A DNA stretch of 64,000 nt from Austropuccinia psidii (GCA_023105745.1 JALGQZ010000006.1:32255686-32319685); one strand, 5' to 3'; counted from the first letter of the stretch, positions 19,824 to 33,890 are shown. Translations and numbers: made by a program. The notes: a model not told the origin generated them from the sequence alone.

Positions 19824-22800
19824 GTCTAGGAGCCTAGAACTGGAATCACAGTTAGAGGAACCTTGGTTGAAAGGCCTTCAGGAAAACAAATATTTTCTTA
19901 TAGATGGACTTTTTTATCACAGAGATAGTACACTAGTGCCCTCAAATTGATAGAAAGAGACCATGTCTCACTGATACTTCAAGAATGCCATTATTTCCCC
20001 TGCATGGGAAACATGGGTTGATACAGGACCAAGGAGAGGATATCAAGAACAGCTTGGTGCCCTAAGTGAAAGGAAGGTAAGTGAGTACATTAATGCTTGT
20101 CAAATATTCCAGAATTAAAACAGAAAGCATCGGAAAAATTATGGACTACCCCACCATATAGAGGAGCCCAAGCACCCATAATAAATCCTTAACATGGACT
20201 AGGTAATAGGCCCTGTCCCAGGGGAAGGAAAACTACAACACTTTCCCAGTCAATGCACAGGTTTAGCAATGGTTTTTCATTCCTGCAATTTCATAAGGAG
20301 GATATAGCCATGGACAAAGCATTGATATTCTGGAATAACATTATAGGAACCGGTGGAGTACGAGAAATAATCATCACTGACAGAGACTGTGAGCCTTGAG
20401 GTATATTTTACATACCCAAATAGGCTACAATTATCTCAAAAATAAAATCTGAACTATGCATAACCCATAAGTCATGCATATATTCAAAATTCATCATTTT
20501 TGATTCCAGAAAAGATGAATAACTTCTTATTGAGTAAGTAAATCCATGGATTTAAGGCCAGATTTGGATTCTACACAAAATTTCACCTAGGGTAGCTCAA
20601 TAGGGTGAATAAGCTCAAACAAACTCTTTGAGGTGGTAATATGAAAAATAATTCAATACCACATAAAAGATCTGTGAATTTTTTTGTTTTTCTTGATTTC
20701 ACGCCAAAATAATGGGAATGTGAGGAATCCCATGTTACATATACACTAAGAATAGTGTTATTCATGTTTGGGGTTCTCAATATGATGGTATTTGTACATA
20801 CACCTTTGGTACACTCATAGTGGATATCCCACTTGAAGGCTGAATTTCTATTTTGACGTGAAAAATAGTCAAGGGGGACAAAAGACATCAAAGAGAGCCA
20901 GGGTACCCAACTTCTGAGGCCTCTGAGGCATGGACAGCTCCAAAGCTTTAATCCATGGCTGATCTTGGCCCAATTAGTCAACTAAAACCTTTTGGGAACT
21001 TGGTTACCAAGTTGAAATTTCATTATATCATAAGAAAATAGAAAATAAGCTGCTATTATGACGTGCCAAGGAGGTAAAGAGTGACTTGGACTCCTGTAAC
21101 CATGTCAATACTTAATAATTTTCCATGGATCATCCCTAAAAGAGTAACTAAAGCCCTTTTTGGACTAGTATCCATTGATTTACCTCATAGCAACCAGCCA
21201 TATAGTGCTATTTGCAATTCTATGTAGAAATGAGGTAAAAACTTCAAAAATGCATTAAAAATACAATTCTTAATGAATGTTTCTGAAGCTTTCAGTATCA
21301 ATTAAGAAGTGTATAATTAATATGAAAACAAAAAGTAATTATACTTTCATAAGTAAAATTAAAAGTTCTACTTACAGTCCATTTTTGATGATACCACATG
21401 AAACACTGAATCTTTAAAAATTCACAGAAAATAAAATCTGTGGTGAAATTTCCAATAAAATTGATATCTTTGAGAAATCGATGATCATTTTGGAATACAA
21501 GAAGATCTACAATTGTTACTCCTTTTATCCTTAACCATAAATGGGTTGGTAGTCATGAAAAAGCATCAATTAAGCAATTATGACAATCTTATGTGACAAC
21601 AGATGATGCAATCAATAATCCAAAAGGGTTTACTGTTTTCTCACTCACTGGGATTTCAGTTTTATACATGGCATGTCTCTGTGAGCTGTCTTAGACTCCA
21701 AAGAGGCCTCCTCTTGCTGTTTTTTCCAAAATCATCACATTATTCAATTATACCTTTATTATTAACCAGTAGCTATTAGTTAGAGTTTCTTCTTAAGTGT
21801 TTTAATATTTTAGAAACAATCAGAAAGAAATGAAATCATAGAAATCAACTATATATTGTTGTAATACTGTTATAAATCCATTTTTGATCCATTCAATCCA
21901 CAATTATCCGTCAAATTTCTCTACTATTATCCTTTATTAAGTTCTCTGGAGTATTAGTGAGTGTTTTGTCTTAATTCTTATAGTTTTTTTCTAGCAATTG
22001 TTTTCTTCAATAATTATATTTATGATTATTCTTGCAAAAGCTAATTATATATTAAAATAGTTTTATTATTAAATACTTCTTGTAATTGATTCTTGTAGAC
22101 AATTACTGCTTACTGTTATAATCACTAGTATTGTATAACAAGTAAAAGAAATAAATATTTAATTAATTATTTAATTGTGGCTTTAATAATTTTTTCTATT
22201 ATATTTCATAAGAACAGTCATAGTACTGTTGATTAATAGTAATATTATCAGAAGTTTCATATACATATCTTACAGAGACCCCAACTTCAAATCAATGATT
22301 TGGACAAACCTCTATGATATTCTTGGTATAAAACTTTCATTCTCCACAGCTTACTATCCCCAAACAGATGGACTGGATGAAAGGATTATCCAGACTATGG
22401 AGGATGTAATCAGGAGATTTCTGCCTATAAAATAGATTACAAATACCATGAAGGATATACCCATTACTTGGTTACACTTCTGCCATCTATCCAATCAGCT
22501 TATAAAAGTGGCCAGAACTCTACCACAGGGATGACTCCATCTCTAATAGAGGGAGGATGGAACCCCCAATTTCCAGCGGATCACCTGAATAAAGATATTC
22601 TAACAATCCACCCCACTTCCAAGTACTTCCATGATATTTCAAAGAAGGCTTGAAACAAAGAAGAAAGTAGAACAGCTCAGGAAAAAGAGTACAATAAGAA
22701 GAGGTATGATAATACTTGTAAAGGACCTGAATTCAGGGAAATGAATCAATTGTTAATTACTACTTTGAAATTAAATAACCTTAAAGGCCCCAAGAAAATG

Positions 22801-23196
22801 AGAGACTCATCTGTGGGACCATTAATTATCACCAGGCTGATAGGAAAGAGTTCAGTGTAAGTCAAAATCTTAGAAGAAATTTCCAGGAAAAACCCAGTAT
22901 TTCCAGTGAGTTTGATCAAGCCATACCGCCAAGCTGGAGAGGACATGTTCCCCTCAAGGAATGAGAACCATAATCCATAAGACATAGTGGAGGTGGAGGA
23001 ATGCCCTGGCCCAGAAACGAAACTCATAAAGGGAAGGAATATCAGACTAAATGGAAAGAACCATAGAAAGTACTTTATCAGATTCAAGAATCAGACAGCT
23101 TATAAAGATAAATGGTTAGCAGAAGATACAATACCAGATTGTGACCTTCACCCGAGAAGATTCAGAACCTCTAGGAGGGCTGAAAATTCTCATTAA
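19824..23196 (+). pseudogene. element G pol, integrase part (beta family), interrupted by an alpha-2 LTR
   Basis: Two pieces, 19824-20387 and 22280-23196. The first encodes the run from ELEEPWL through the HHCC region with several stops and frameshifts (for example in HMSEDRTKERV and CQKAN blocks), then DMDKALIFWNN and ITDRD. The second continues with [35 protein letters not shown] (catalytic Glu present), the GPF module and a chromo-like end ([24 protein letters not shown]). It is the same family as E and F but older. The break falls inside ITDRD-PNF; the GAGAC target duplication lets the frame be followed across it. The 5' part of G lies left of the window beyond element D. Confidence 0.85.
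20388..22274 (+). mobile_element. solo alpha-2 LTR in element G pol
   Basis: 1887 bp, starting TGTGAGCCTTGAGG and ending ACATATCTTACA, flanked by perfect GAGAC duplications (20383-20387 and 22275-22279). It matches the LTRs of B and C along its length in the opposite orientation. There is no internal region, so it is a solo LTR left by recombination. Confidence 0.95.
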
Positions 23197-23212
23197 AAAT
23201 GCTTCTTTTTTA

Positions 23213-23223
23213 TAGGGAGGGTA
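23213..23223 (+). other. polypurine tract of element G
   Basis: TAGGGAGGGTA directly before the G 3' LTR. E and F have GAGGGAGGGTA and GGAGGGAGGGTA (minus strand) in the same place. Confidence 0.75.
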
Positions 23224-23581
23224 TGTCAGCCTCTAACTCAAAGCCAGAGGACAAGCATGACAGGAAAAACACTGCAAAGGATTGGTAGAGAAAAATACTA
23301 CCAAAAGATCAATAGGCCAAAAAATATCATAAAGGGCATTAAAAAAGGAGTAAATCCACCCCTTTTGAAATATATAATGCCCATAGCCATAATACAAAGA
23401 ATAACAAACTTATTCCTGCTAAAAGCAAGAACTGAGCATAAAACTTAATTTTAACCTCCCATCTAAAATCTGGAGAAAGAGGAGGAAGCCCATTAAATGG
23501 GTGTTTTAATTGATATACTCAGTCAGGGATATCTAATGGTAATGGAAAAATGAAGCTAGCATCAAAATGACAGCAGGTATG

Positions 23582-25200
23582 TGTCACAGGGGTGCTTGGG
23601 AAAACCAAGAGTGGCCTGGCACTCAGGAATCAAGGAATAACTTGGAGGGCTCCAAAAGGATAAAGAAGTAACGAATAATATAGCTGTTTAGAATAGAATA
23701 AGATCAAATAAAAGATATGACAAAAGTTAAGAATGAAGCCAAAGGCCAAGGAGCTAACCAAATGAATCCAAATGTACTGTTTCAACATTCCAGAAATAAC
23801 AATCAAATTAGTCAAAGATATGACCACCAATATCCACTGACAGGTGAAGAGAAAGGTGCAGATGACTAAATTAAGAATATAAGTATTTAACTTCAAGAAT
23901 GAAAAGAAAATAATAATTCAAATATATCCAGTATATTAATTAACTTGGGAAAATGTCCCCAGGGGTTAAAAGGTGGCCAGTATATGTGAAAGGTTGAAGA
24001 CTGATCCTGCAGGGTTAAACAATCAGCTGTATTGACTTTTTGGGTAAATACAGATCTGGCAATATTGAAAAATGAACTGTGTGCTTTGACTTCCCTCAGT
24101 GGAATATGTATTAACTCAAAAGAGCCAATGCCATACAGGCTGTCTGAATACAGCCTGTTTGGACTAATTGAGTTGTCCAAGGAGTGCTTGATACCTGGAA
24201 AACAGACTTGAATATAAACAAACTTGTGAAACTCTACTTGAAGCATCCTGGGCCAGTATTCCCTTGGGGGAATACTGTTTAAATGAAAGAACTGACACCT
24301 GGAGGGCCAGGTTATTGGTACCCTCAAATGGGCTTGTGAATTCCACCATGCATTGCCAACTTGGGTAAGATGAGTATTCCCTTTGAAATAGACTTATGGG
24401 CTGGTGATGTGACTTTAAATTAAAAAGAGTGAGTCTAAAATGTTTCACCATTGGATTTCTGAGGAAAAATGGTACATAATGGTATATAATATCATATATG
24501 CCCCATTCCTGGTTCCTGCAGTGCAGGCTCCATAACTGAGGGAAAGGGTTCCCTATGACTTGAGGAGAAACACTTCTGAGCATGAGCTGTTGGCCTCTGG
24601 TAGTTGCTAGAGGCCACGGGTGTAGTCTTGGGGTTTATGTCAATCTATGGCCAATTTGAGGTTTTAGGATTCTTGGGCCAATTTTGGTCTATGGAGGTAT
24701 TGACCAAAATTGGAGCTCAGGTGTGCCCACTTGTGGTTTGGTACCCACCTGGAATTGGGTGCTACTTATCTACCCCCTTGGCGCCTTTTGGCCTCATTGT
24801 ATTTAGGCCAAAAGGGGCCTAAATGGTCCCATGGACTGTGGCCTACAGATCATAGGGGGACTAAATGGTTCAAAAAGGGAATGTATACCTAAAAGCACCT
24901 AATCAAAGGGGGTGGGTCAGGGGCCAAAGACCCCTTGAACATAAAATGACCCCCCAGGCCCAAAATAAAGGGGATTGGCCCTGGGTTTGGTGAGGTAAGG
25001 AATTGGCCAAAAGTGCCAAAAGAAAAAGATATTATATATGCCTGAAGGCCAAACATGGAGTTTGGGGCCTTGATTGGCAATAGAAGGTGGGTGTGGCCCA
25101 AGAGCCATTGAAACACTATTGAAAGCCAATATGCCATAAAATGGGTCAGGCCAACAATGTCATAAAAACTTATTGGGGCATTCTTCCCATGGTTGTAACA
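23582..25200 (-). mobile_element. solo delta LTR in the G 3' LTR
   Basis: 1619 bp, starting TGTCACAGGGGTGC and ending GGTTGTAACA, with perfect GTATG duplications (23577-23581 and 25201-25205). It shares blocks with the D 5' LTR (for example GTGGCCTGGCACTCAG and the GGTCCCC/GGGG-rich parts) but is diverged and about 190 bp longer. No coding sequence. Confidence 0.9.
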
Positions 25201-25684
25201 GTATGGCCAAGAATAAGCCAAAAAAGGGTGAACAGAATATTCACCCGCAATCCAACCTCTATGGTTTAGTGTGAGATACCTAAAGTGGGGGCTTGTTTGA
25301 AAGAGAAAAATAAGGGCTTTCTTATGGTTCCATTAATCTCCTCATGGCTCATCTAAAAAAAACATAGTCAATACTTAATCTAAGAAAAATCAACATCTGA
25401 ATAATGGAATTTAGAAATGGTGTTGCAATGCCATATTTAATGTTACCCATGGAAAATGAGGTACCATTGTGTAGGCCTCACTTGAGGATACACAATTGAG
25501 CACATTGAGCTCATTATCTGTAAAAGTGACAAAGATATGGATGCTTTAAGGTTAAAATCCCATAGTATGGTCAAGAACTCAATACTGTGGGATACTATCC
25601 CATATTCTTCAAGACAATGTGTCAATTGTACAAAGTAGCTTGTTTATCATTCAATAATTCATGGTTTGGCCTTGATTGGGTCTC

Positions 25685-27611
25685 TGTAAGATGTGTCTAT
25701 GAAACTGATGATAATATAACTATTAATCAACAGTACTATGAGTGTTCTTGTGAAATATAATAACAAAGTGTTATTATAACCACAATTAAATAATTAAAGA
25801 ATTATTTCCTTCACATGTTAAGCACTACTAGTGATTTTAACAGTGAGCAAGTAATTGTCTACAAGAATCAATTACAAGAAGATTTTAATGATAAAACTTC
25901 TTTTTATTAAAATAATAAAATTATTTTAATATATAATTATCTTTTGCAAGAATAATTATAATCGTAATTCTTGAAGAAAGCTGATATTGGAGAAAAACTT
26001 CAAGAATTAATAATAAATCACTCACTAATATTCCAAAGAGCTTATTGAAAGATAAGATAGAGAGATTTGACATAGAATTGTGGATTTAAAGGATCAAAAT
26101 GAATTTATAAGAGTATTACAGCAATATATAGTTGGATTCTATGATTTCACGTCTTTCTGATTGATTCTGAAAGAATTAAAATACTTAAGAATAGCTTTAA
26201 CTAATACTTAGTTGTTGGTAACAATGATATAAATGATAATAAGATGATGATGATGTGGAAAAAACAGCAAGAGGAGGCCTCTTTTAAGTCAACAACAGCT
26301 CACAGAGGTGTGCCATGGAGCAAACTGAAAAAACCAGTGAGTGAGAAAAGAATAAACCCTTTTGGATTATTGATTGCATCATCTGCTGTCAGGTAAGATT
26401 ATCATAATTACTTAATTAATGCTTTTACATGACTACCAACCCCAATATGATTAAGAATAAAAGGAGGAAAATCGGTAAATCTTATTTTATTCCAAAATAA
26501 GCGTTGATTTCTCAAAGTTATCAATGTTATTGGCAATTTAATCACAGGTTGTAATTACTGTGAATTTTTGAAGATTCAGTGTTTCACGTAGAATAGTCAA
26601 AAATGGACTGTAGGTAAAACTTTTGATTTTACTAGTAAAGCCATAATTCTTTTTGGTTGTACAATAGATATCACAGTTCTCTATTGGTCCTTGAATATTC
26701 AGAAAGATTCATTAAGAATTGTATTTTTAATGAATTTTTGAAGTTTTTACCTCATTTCTACGTAGAATTGCAAATATCAGTGTTTAACCGGTTGCTATGA
26801 GGTAAATCAATGGATACAAGTCCAAAAAGGGTTTGAATTACTCTTTTGGGGCTTATTAATGGAAAATCATTAAGAATTGACATGGTTACAGGAGTCTAAG
26901 AAGCTCTTTACCCCCTTGGCACGTCAAAATAGCAGGTTATTTGCTATTTTCTTAAGATTTACTGTAGTTGTAACATGATGACCAAGTTCCCAAAGGGTTT
27001 TAGTTTACCAACTAGGCCAAGATCAGCCATGGATTCAAGCTTTGGAGCTGTCCACGCCTCTGAGGCCTCAGAAGCTGGGTACCCTGGCTCTCTTTGATGT
27101 CTTTTGCCCCCCTTGCTTATTTTTCATGTCAAAATAAAAAATTAAGCTTCAAGTGAGATATCCACTTTGGGTGTGCAAAAGGTCCATGTAAGAATACCAT
27201 GATATTAAGTGCCCAAAACATGCATAACACTATTCTTAGTGTATATGTACCATCGGATTTCTCACATTCCCATCATTTTGGTGTGAAATTAAGAAAAACA
27301 AAACTTTTCACGGATCTTTTATGTGGTATTGATCATGTGGTATTAAAGTATTTTCCATATTACCACCTCAAAGAGTTAATTTGAGCTTATTAACTCTATG
27401 GAGCTACCCTAGGTGAGCTTTTATGTAAAATCCAAATCTGGCTTTAAATCCATGGATTTACTTACTCAATAAAAAGTTATTCATCTTTTCTGCAATCAAA
27501 AATGATGAATTTTGGATATATGCATGACTTATGAGTTATGTGTAATTCAAAATTTATTTTTAAAATAATTGTGGCCTATTTGGGTATGTAAAATATACCT
27601 CAAGGCTCACA
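25685..27611 (-). repeat. element B 3' LTR
   Basis: 1927 bp, TGTAAGATGTGTC at the left edge and CTCAAGGCTCACA at the right edge (so TGTGAGCC on the minus strand). The polypurine tract GGTGGGAGGGAA is next to it at 27612-27623. Confidence 0.9.
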
Positions 27612-27741
27612 TTCCCTCCCACCAAAAAATAAAATTGTACTACAATTTTATCAATGGTATAAATAATAAAAGCCCAAAGGGGGGTTAATGTCCACTGTCC
27701 AACCCCTTTACATCACTCAGATCAAGTAATTTAAAGCACAT

Positions 27742-30700
27742 TTATAGACATATTCTGGCTTGTGGCCTTCTTTCATGTCTAAATATTCTGAAGAGTTTAT
27801 CTGAGTCAGGTATTTCTGATTCTGCCAGCCATTCATCTTCATGTACTGGATTTCTATATCTGACAGGATATTCTCTCTGATTTTTACCCCTAAGTCTCCT
27901 TTCTTTAATGACTTTCTTTATCTTTTTGTCTTCATTCTGTTCCACAGGTGGTACAGTTAAAGGATTTGGGTTTCTTAAAGGAAACAATTCTTTGTCAGCT
28001 GGTTGATAAGGCTTTATCAAGCTGACAGGAAATGTGGGGTGTTTATTTTCCAATTCACCACTCAATTCCACTTGAATTGCATTGATTCCATGTAAGGCAA
28101 CAATAATAAAAGGTCCTCCATATGAATCTTTAAGTTTCTTTGGGCCTTTGATATTATTAAAATTCAAGGTTGAAACTCGAACTAAGTCCCCTACTTTGAA
28201 GTCTAGTACTTTATGACTCTTGTCCCGCTTCTGTTTTGCATAATCAAAAGCATCATCCATACTTTCTTTTGCATGATGTTTTACTTCATCAAGCATTATC
28301 TTGAAGCTTGAAACTGTAGGATGAATGTCAATCAAGTCTTTCCTCAGTGTGTCTGCTGGGAGTCTTGGAATCCATCCTTTTTTTAACATAGCAGGAGTTT
28401 GGCCTGTAGAAGAATGAACTGATGTCTGATATTCCAGTTCCAATTCAGGTATTAGAGTGCACCAATCATGGGTAAAGCCATCGGAGTCTTTGAATTCTAA
28501 CCCATAAGCACAAAATCTCCTGATAATGTCTTCCAAAGTTTGAATCATCCTCTCTGCTCACCCATCTGGTTGAGGGTGATATGCTGTAGAGAATGATAAC
28601 TTAGTCCCAAACAATCTATGAATATTGGTCCAAAGTGCAGATTTGAAGTTGGGATCTCTGTCACTTATGCTATTCTTAACTAATCCTGTATGAGAAATAA
28701 CTCTACTCCATAGAAGAAGAGCTGTATCCATAGCAATGTTGTCTTTATGACATGGTAAGAATATGGGAGTCTTGCTCTATCTGTCCACAATGACCAAACA
28801 AGCATTATAGCCTTTGTCACCACTTGGAGGAAGTGCTGTGACCCAATCCATGTGAACAACTTCCCAAGGGGATTTTTGTTCTTGAATATGTATCATAAGT
28901 CCCAATTTCTTGCCTGTACTCCTGTTTTCTTTTTGACATCTGTCACAGGTATGGCAATATTCAATGGTTTCTTTTCTCCAAGATGGCCACCATGCACAGT
29001 TCTTCACTTTTTAAAATGTTCTGTCCTCTGACAGGTGTCCAGAGTAGATGCTATCATGGCATTCATGAAGAATTGTATTGATAAGAAATCTGCTGCATAA
29101 TGTCATTACACAAGAATGTTTGGTTCTGTGGTAAATAATCCCATCAAACAAGTGAAACCTTCCTTCAGAATAGGAATTTCTCCAAACTTCATCTAGTGCA
29201 TTGACTAAAGATGTATTTTTGCAGTCTTTATCTAATAAAGAAGTCAAGATATGGCAATTCTTGTCCTGCTTATAAGATTCTCTGACATCTTCAAAGAATT
29301 CAGTTCCAATATCAGTTATGTTAATCCCTTCAATTGGAATCTGTGGTTCAGCTTCCAAAGGTACATAAGCTGGGTTATCAGGAGTGTTGGCTAATGCCCA
29401 CCTGCTAACTCCATCATCATTCTTATGAATGTTTCCTGCTTTGTGAACTATAGTCATGTTTCCTCTATATTCTTGAATGGCTATTTGCAACCTTAACATA
29501 TGCCTGTTGGGAGTCTTCATGTTAAGAAGTGATTTTACTGCATTACAGTCAGTTATCACCTCAAAAACACTGCCATCAAGATAATAGTGTAATTTCTCAA
29601 GTGCCCATACCAAACATAAGCACCCCATTTGGCTTGCACCATATCTGGCCTCTGTTGGTTTGATTTGTCTTGAGATATAACAAAATGGTCCCTCTGTAGG
29701 TTTGTCATCAATAATTTGGACTTGATGTAGGGCTGCCCCTAATCCATCTCCACATGCATCAATGTACCATTTAAAAGGAATATTCCAGTCAGGCATGAGG
29801 AGTAAAGGTTCTTCTGTAAGAGCTTTCTTTATCTTCTGATAAGCTTTAATTCTGTTGATCATGGATTCTATATAGTGATTCGGCTAGAATTGCAAAGTCT
29901 TTCAAATGTTGCCTATAATAGCTGGAAAACCCAAGAAAAGACATCATTTCTTTTTTGTTCTGGGGTATTGGCTTAAGTAACACTTCTGCTACTTTCTTTT
30001 TGTCAATACCAAAGCTTAAAACAGAAACAACATGTCCTAAGGCTTTGAGTTCTTCAAAACCAAAATTGAATTTCTTAAGTGAAATTTTCATGTTCACTTC
30101 TGCAACTTTGTGAAGTACCCTTGCAAGTCTTTCAAGGTGCAAGGACCATGAATCAGAACATATGATAATATGATCAATATGAATGATAAGCCATCCTTCA
30201 GAAAATTCTGTGGGAAAGATGGTATTCATCATTCTTTGATAATAAGATGGAGCATCTTTAATGCCAAATGGCATTCTAAGATACTCATAAATACCACAGT
30301 GGGTGATAATTCTAAGTAATTTATTAGCTTTAGGCGTCAAAACACTTTGATGAAAGCCTTTCAATTTCCCCATTGATGTTATATACTTGGCTTTAGACAA
30401 TTGAGTCAAGGTTTCTTGAATTCTAGGGATTGGATACCTATCTGGAACTGTGTAGGTATTCAATGCTCTGAAATCTCCAACCATTCTTGATTTATCATTA
30501 TTAAAGGCAATAATAACAGGTGTTGTCACTTCAACTTCCTCATTATGGCCTATTTTCCTTAGTACACCAAGTTGGATTAACTCTTGGATATATTTTTGCA
30601 AGGCTTCTCTAGCTCTGGGAAGGGCTGGATAAGCTGGTCTTCTAAGTACTGGAGCATATGGTCTGTCAATATTCAGAGTAATATCAACTTCATGTCCCCT

Positions 30701-31495
30701 TATAGCACCTAATGGTTCATTATCAGAGGAAAATGCATTATTGTATGTGTATAACACATTAATAAGTTCATTCCTCATTTTTGGTGACAATGATGGATTA
30801 ATTTGTGATTCAACAAGTTGATTAGACACAAATTCATCTTTATAAGTATCTTTAACAGAAGATACCACAGATATTTGTTTTAGCATATTGGAAAAAGCAA
30901 GTTTTTGTCTTTTTTTATCCCCAATTGTAAAATATCTGTCTTTATGGTTCTTGATGTCAATACCATAAATATTTAAGTAATAATTTCCAAGAATGATGTG
31001 CTGAGATGTGCAATTATCCATTACCACAATCTCAGTTTTAATTCTTACACTTCCTGCTGGGTGTGGAAATACAAGATTAGTGTCTAATATACCCAAAGGG
31101 TTCATATAGTTACTGGTATTACTAAATTGCACACCTTCTATTGGTAATGGATGGTTTTTCCATTCAGGAAGTATAACTTGGAGATAATCTTTGCCCACAC
31201 AAGTGCAAAATGCCCCTGTATCCAAATTTACTTTGGCTTCAGTATCATTTATCAGGGTTGAGGTGATACAAGATGCTCCAGAAGTGTATCCTTTACGTCT
31301 AGCAGGTTTGGGTTTACACATTCTGGCATCCTGGATATTGATAAGGATATGACAATACTTACTGTACTGTGGCAAGTGGGTATGGACTTCTGTGACCTCA
31401 AAGAAAGCTGTAATTTTTTCAATGGGATAGTCCTCAACTGGTGTATCCTCAGAGACTGCAGAATCTTGATCAGATTCCTCTTTCTCTTCACTACA
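27742..31495 (-). pseudogene. pol: element B pol
   Basis: Pieces in several frames: 29846-31375 (protease [12 protein letters not shown], reverse transcriptase), 29011-29862 (end of RT, RNase H with YIDACGDG, integrase start with HECHD), 28777-29007 (zinc finger CDRCQ, MDWVTALPP), then a stretch with ISDRDPNF and a stop in the DGLAE motif near 28560, and 27742-28548 (integrase C-terminus, GPF module, EYPVRYRN). In the RT, the first catalytic Asp is Gly (SMGKLKGFHQ) and YIDD has become HIDH, so it cannot polymerise. The protease has DTGA where A1 has DSGA, which is still functional in the family. A frameshift of one or more bases parts 29862 from 29846 and the region 28549-28776 is open but without a start. 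Confidence 0.9.
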
Positions 31496-33323
31496 CTGAA
31501 TTCCTTAAATGACCTGAGCCTCATTTATTTTTGTCTTTTTGGTGCAAGTGTTGGCTAAATGTGAAGTACTTCCACATTTATGACACTTCAAGACAGGTCT
31601 TTCTGGTCTTTTATCCTCTCCGGGAATCTTTGGGACCATCTTGGATTCCATAGGAGCTCTAGTCCAAGTTTTACCAATTCTTGTTCTGGTAATGATATCT
31701 TCCATTGCATTAATGTAGTCCTCTGTGTGTCAGACATATCTGGGTGTAAAGCAGATAGTCTGTCTTTTTTCTTGAAGAACCAAGTAAGTGGCTTATCTTT
31801 CTCTGAGTTAAAAATGGCACTTACAAAATAATTTTCCATTTTAAACCTCCAAGAATTGTTGGCCCATTTGGTAATCACTTCAGATTTCCGCCAAGACCAA
31901 TCATGTTTTCCATGATCTATCCTCATCTTGTGATACCATTTCTTTGCAGTCCTGGTAAACAGACAGTGTAATTTACCCACTATGATTCCATCAGGTATAT
32001 TAAAGTCTTCTTGTAACATATCAATAGTCCTGATGAACTCAATATGGTTGTATTCTCCTTCACCAGAGAATGTTGGCCATTCCTCCAATTTGGAAATATC
32101 TTTAACAGAGACAACATTCTGTCCCAAAAGTGGGGTAAAACTTCCTTTAACAGAACGTTTTTCTTCAGTAAAAGGTGTAGAGTGTCTTGGAATATGTGGT
32201 TCATAATTCTTATTAATTTGTTCTACATTTGCAATTATTTCATTTTATAACTTCTGCCTTTCACTGTCACTTTTTGCTAAATGTGTAGCAAACTGATTGG
32301 TAGTTTCAACTATCTTTAAGATATGATCTTGTAGAATTTTAAGTTGATCATTCATTTTTACAAAAAAAGATATTCAATATCATCATTCTGAACTTGACAT
32401 ATACTCTGAATTCTTCTACATGCATTCATGATTGAATCAAATCTGGCATTTGTCAATTTCTACCATTCAGTACATTTCTTGTCATGTCTTTTCAGAACAC
32501 TGATATCCAATGTTATTTTAGTTAACTTTGCATCAAGTTTACCAATTTCTACATTAATACTACTTTGTACATAATTCATTTGCGTGGAAAGGTCCTGTTC
32601 ATCCTTTCCTGCTCCTTGGCTTTGAATTCTATTAGAGTTCTGGCCACAGCTGAAGGCTCCAATTCAGGGATCCTATACCCCTGTGGGTAAGGTATGTGCC
32701 AATTGGATTTGCCTTGATTGTTCTTGGGACCTCTCTGCTTCTTCTTAGGTCCATTGGTATTGTCCTTGGACCCCTCTGGAGCTGGTTTGGAGCTGGTAGC
32801 CGCCACTTGGGCCTCTGTCTCCAAATCTGGAATCATTTCCAGTTCCTTCTTCTGGTCTATGGATAAAAGACTTTGGTTCTTCAACCAGTTATTTATCTTT
32901 TTGACCTTGTCTTTGCAAGATAGGGGGCTCAACCCTCCTAAGATTTCTATGGTCTTCTCCTGACCCAGAAAGCTCTTGATGTGTAAGTAGTACTTCGTGG
33001 CCCCCTGCCAAAGGCTTTGGCATATTTCCCACTCCTCTTCTTTGGCTGCTCTGAACCAATTTTTGTATTGGCATTGATAAATTTCTATTGCTTCCACTTG
33101 AAATTGGTTCAGCCCTGGAAATATTATCATGAATCAGTTCAGGCTCAGAATTCACGTCAAAATCTGTGGGTACAGACCTTGGGGAATGGAGGGCAACTCT
33201 GGCATCCTCTAAAGGTGTCTTTCTTGAGGAAGACTTGGCACTTCTGAATTTGGTCTTGCCTCTTCCTTGTCCACATCCATCTGGTTGGACTGAATAGTTG
33301 CTTTCATTTCTGGTATGCACCAT
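31496..33323 (-). pseudogene. gag: element B gag
   Basis: The start is the ATG at 33323 ([16 protein letters not shown]). The polar N-terminal part is open to 32889, then frameshifts and stops follow (for example near 32380 and 32245). The capsid block [18 protein letters not shown] and the [16 protein letters not shown] block are at 31740-32127. About 83 bp are missing near 31720 compared with C, joining MSDT to the TEDYIN block and shifting the frame. The knuckle [14 protein letters not shown] follows at 31540-31590, then a stop near 31505. Confidence 0.88.
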
Positions 33324-33518
33324 TTTCACATCAATTTAAAGATAAAAAGTGAAAATATAAGATAAAATACACACCTTTTGGTGGTAATTTATTCTTTTCT
33401 GAGTTAAATAAGGTGCCTCTTTTAGCAATTTGCACCTCAATACTGTCTTCAGATTCTGGACTAGTGATATTTATTTTAGTGAGTCTGTTTCCAGCTGCAC
33501 AGTATTTGATTAAAGACA
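32576..33518 (-). pseudogene. orfX of element B, decayed
   Basis: Same exon order as in C: 33375-33518, then a 65-nt GT...AG intron (33310-33374), an exon from 33309, an intron starting GTCTGTACCC, and a long last exon ending near 32576. The last exon is still open for about 184 codons ([31 protein letters not shown]). The middle exon has a TAG where C and A1 have Trp (RH-x-WR block), so no full product can be made. The VFNMA block near the end is lost by a small deletion. Confidence 0.6.
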
Positions 33519-33890
33519 CTAGAAAAAATTTTTTTTTATACTTTTTCAAAATATTTTTAAAGATTTTTTAAAAGTTTTATATTTTTTAATATTAAGAAAA
33601 ATTTTCTTTTTAAAGAAATAAAATTAAAATTTAAGATTTTGAATGAAAATTCTTCAGAGTAACTCAAAGAATAACTTTATAAGTTTTTGGATGTGAAAAA
33701 GCCACGTGTAAAAACAGTATAAAATCAAACCAAATTCCTCAATGAAAAGATTTCCAAAACAATTTCGAAAAATAAGAATTATTTTAACTTTAAAATGAAA
33801 GAAAACAAATTATTAAATTAATATATTTTAGAACTTAAAAATATATTAATTAAGGGTACAAGGTTCAAAAAACAAGGCCAGGCCCCAAAA
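33324..33890 (-). other. element B leader with primer site
   Basis: The primer site follows the LTR on the minus strand (TTTTGGGGCCTGGCCTTG type, plus 33873-33890). The rest is AT-rich; GTGGCTTTTTCACATC (plus 33692-33707) is shared with A1 and C. The acceptor TTTTTTCTAG precedes the exon at 33518. Confidence 0.6.

Noticed and set aside
23257..23448. Open frame at the start of the G 3' LTR
   Set aside because: It begins inside the LTR after the polypurine tract, and the aligned part of the E LTR is not open.
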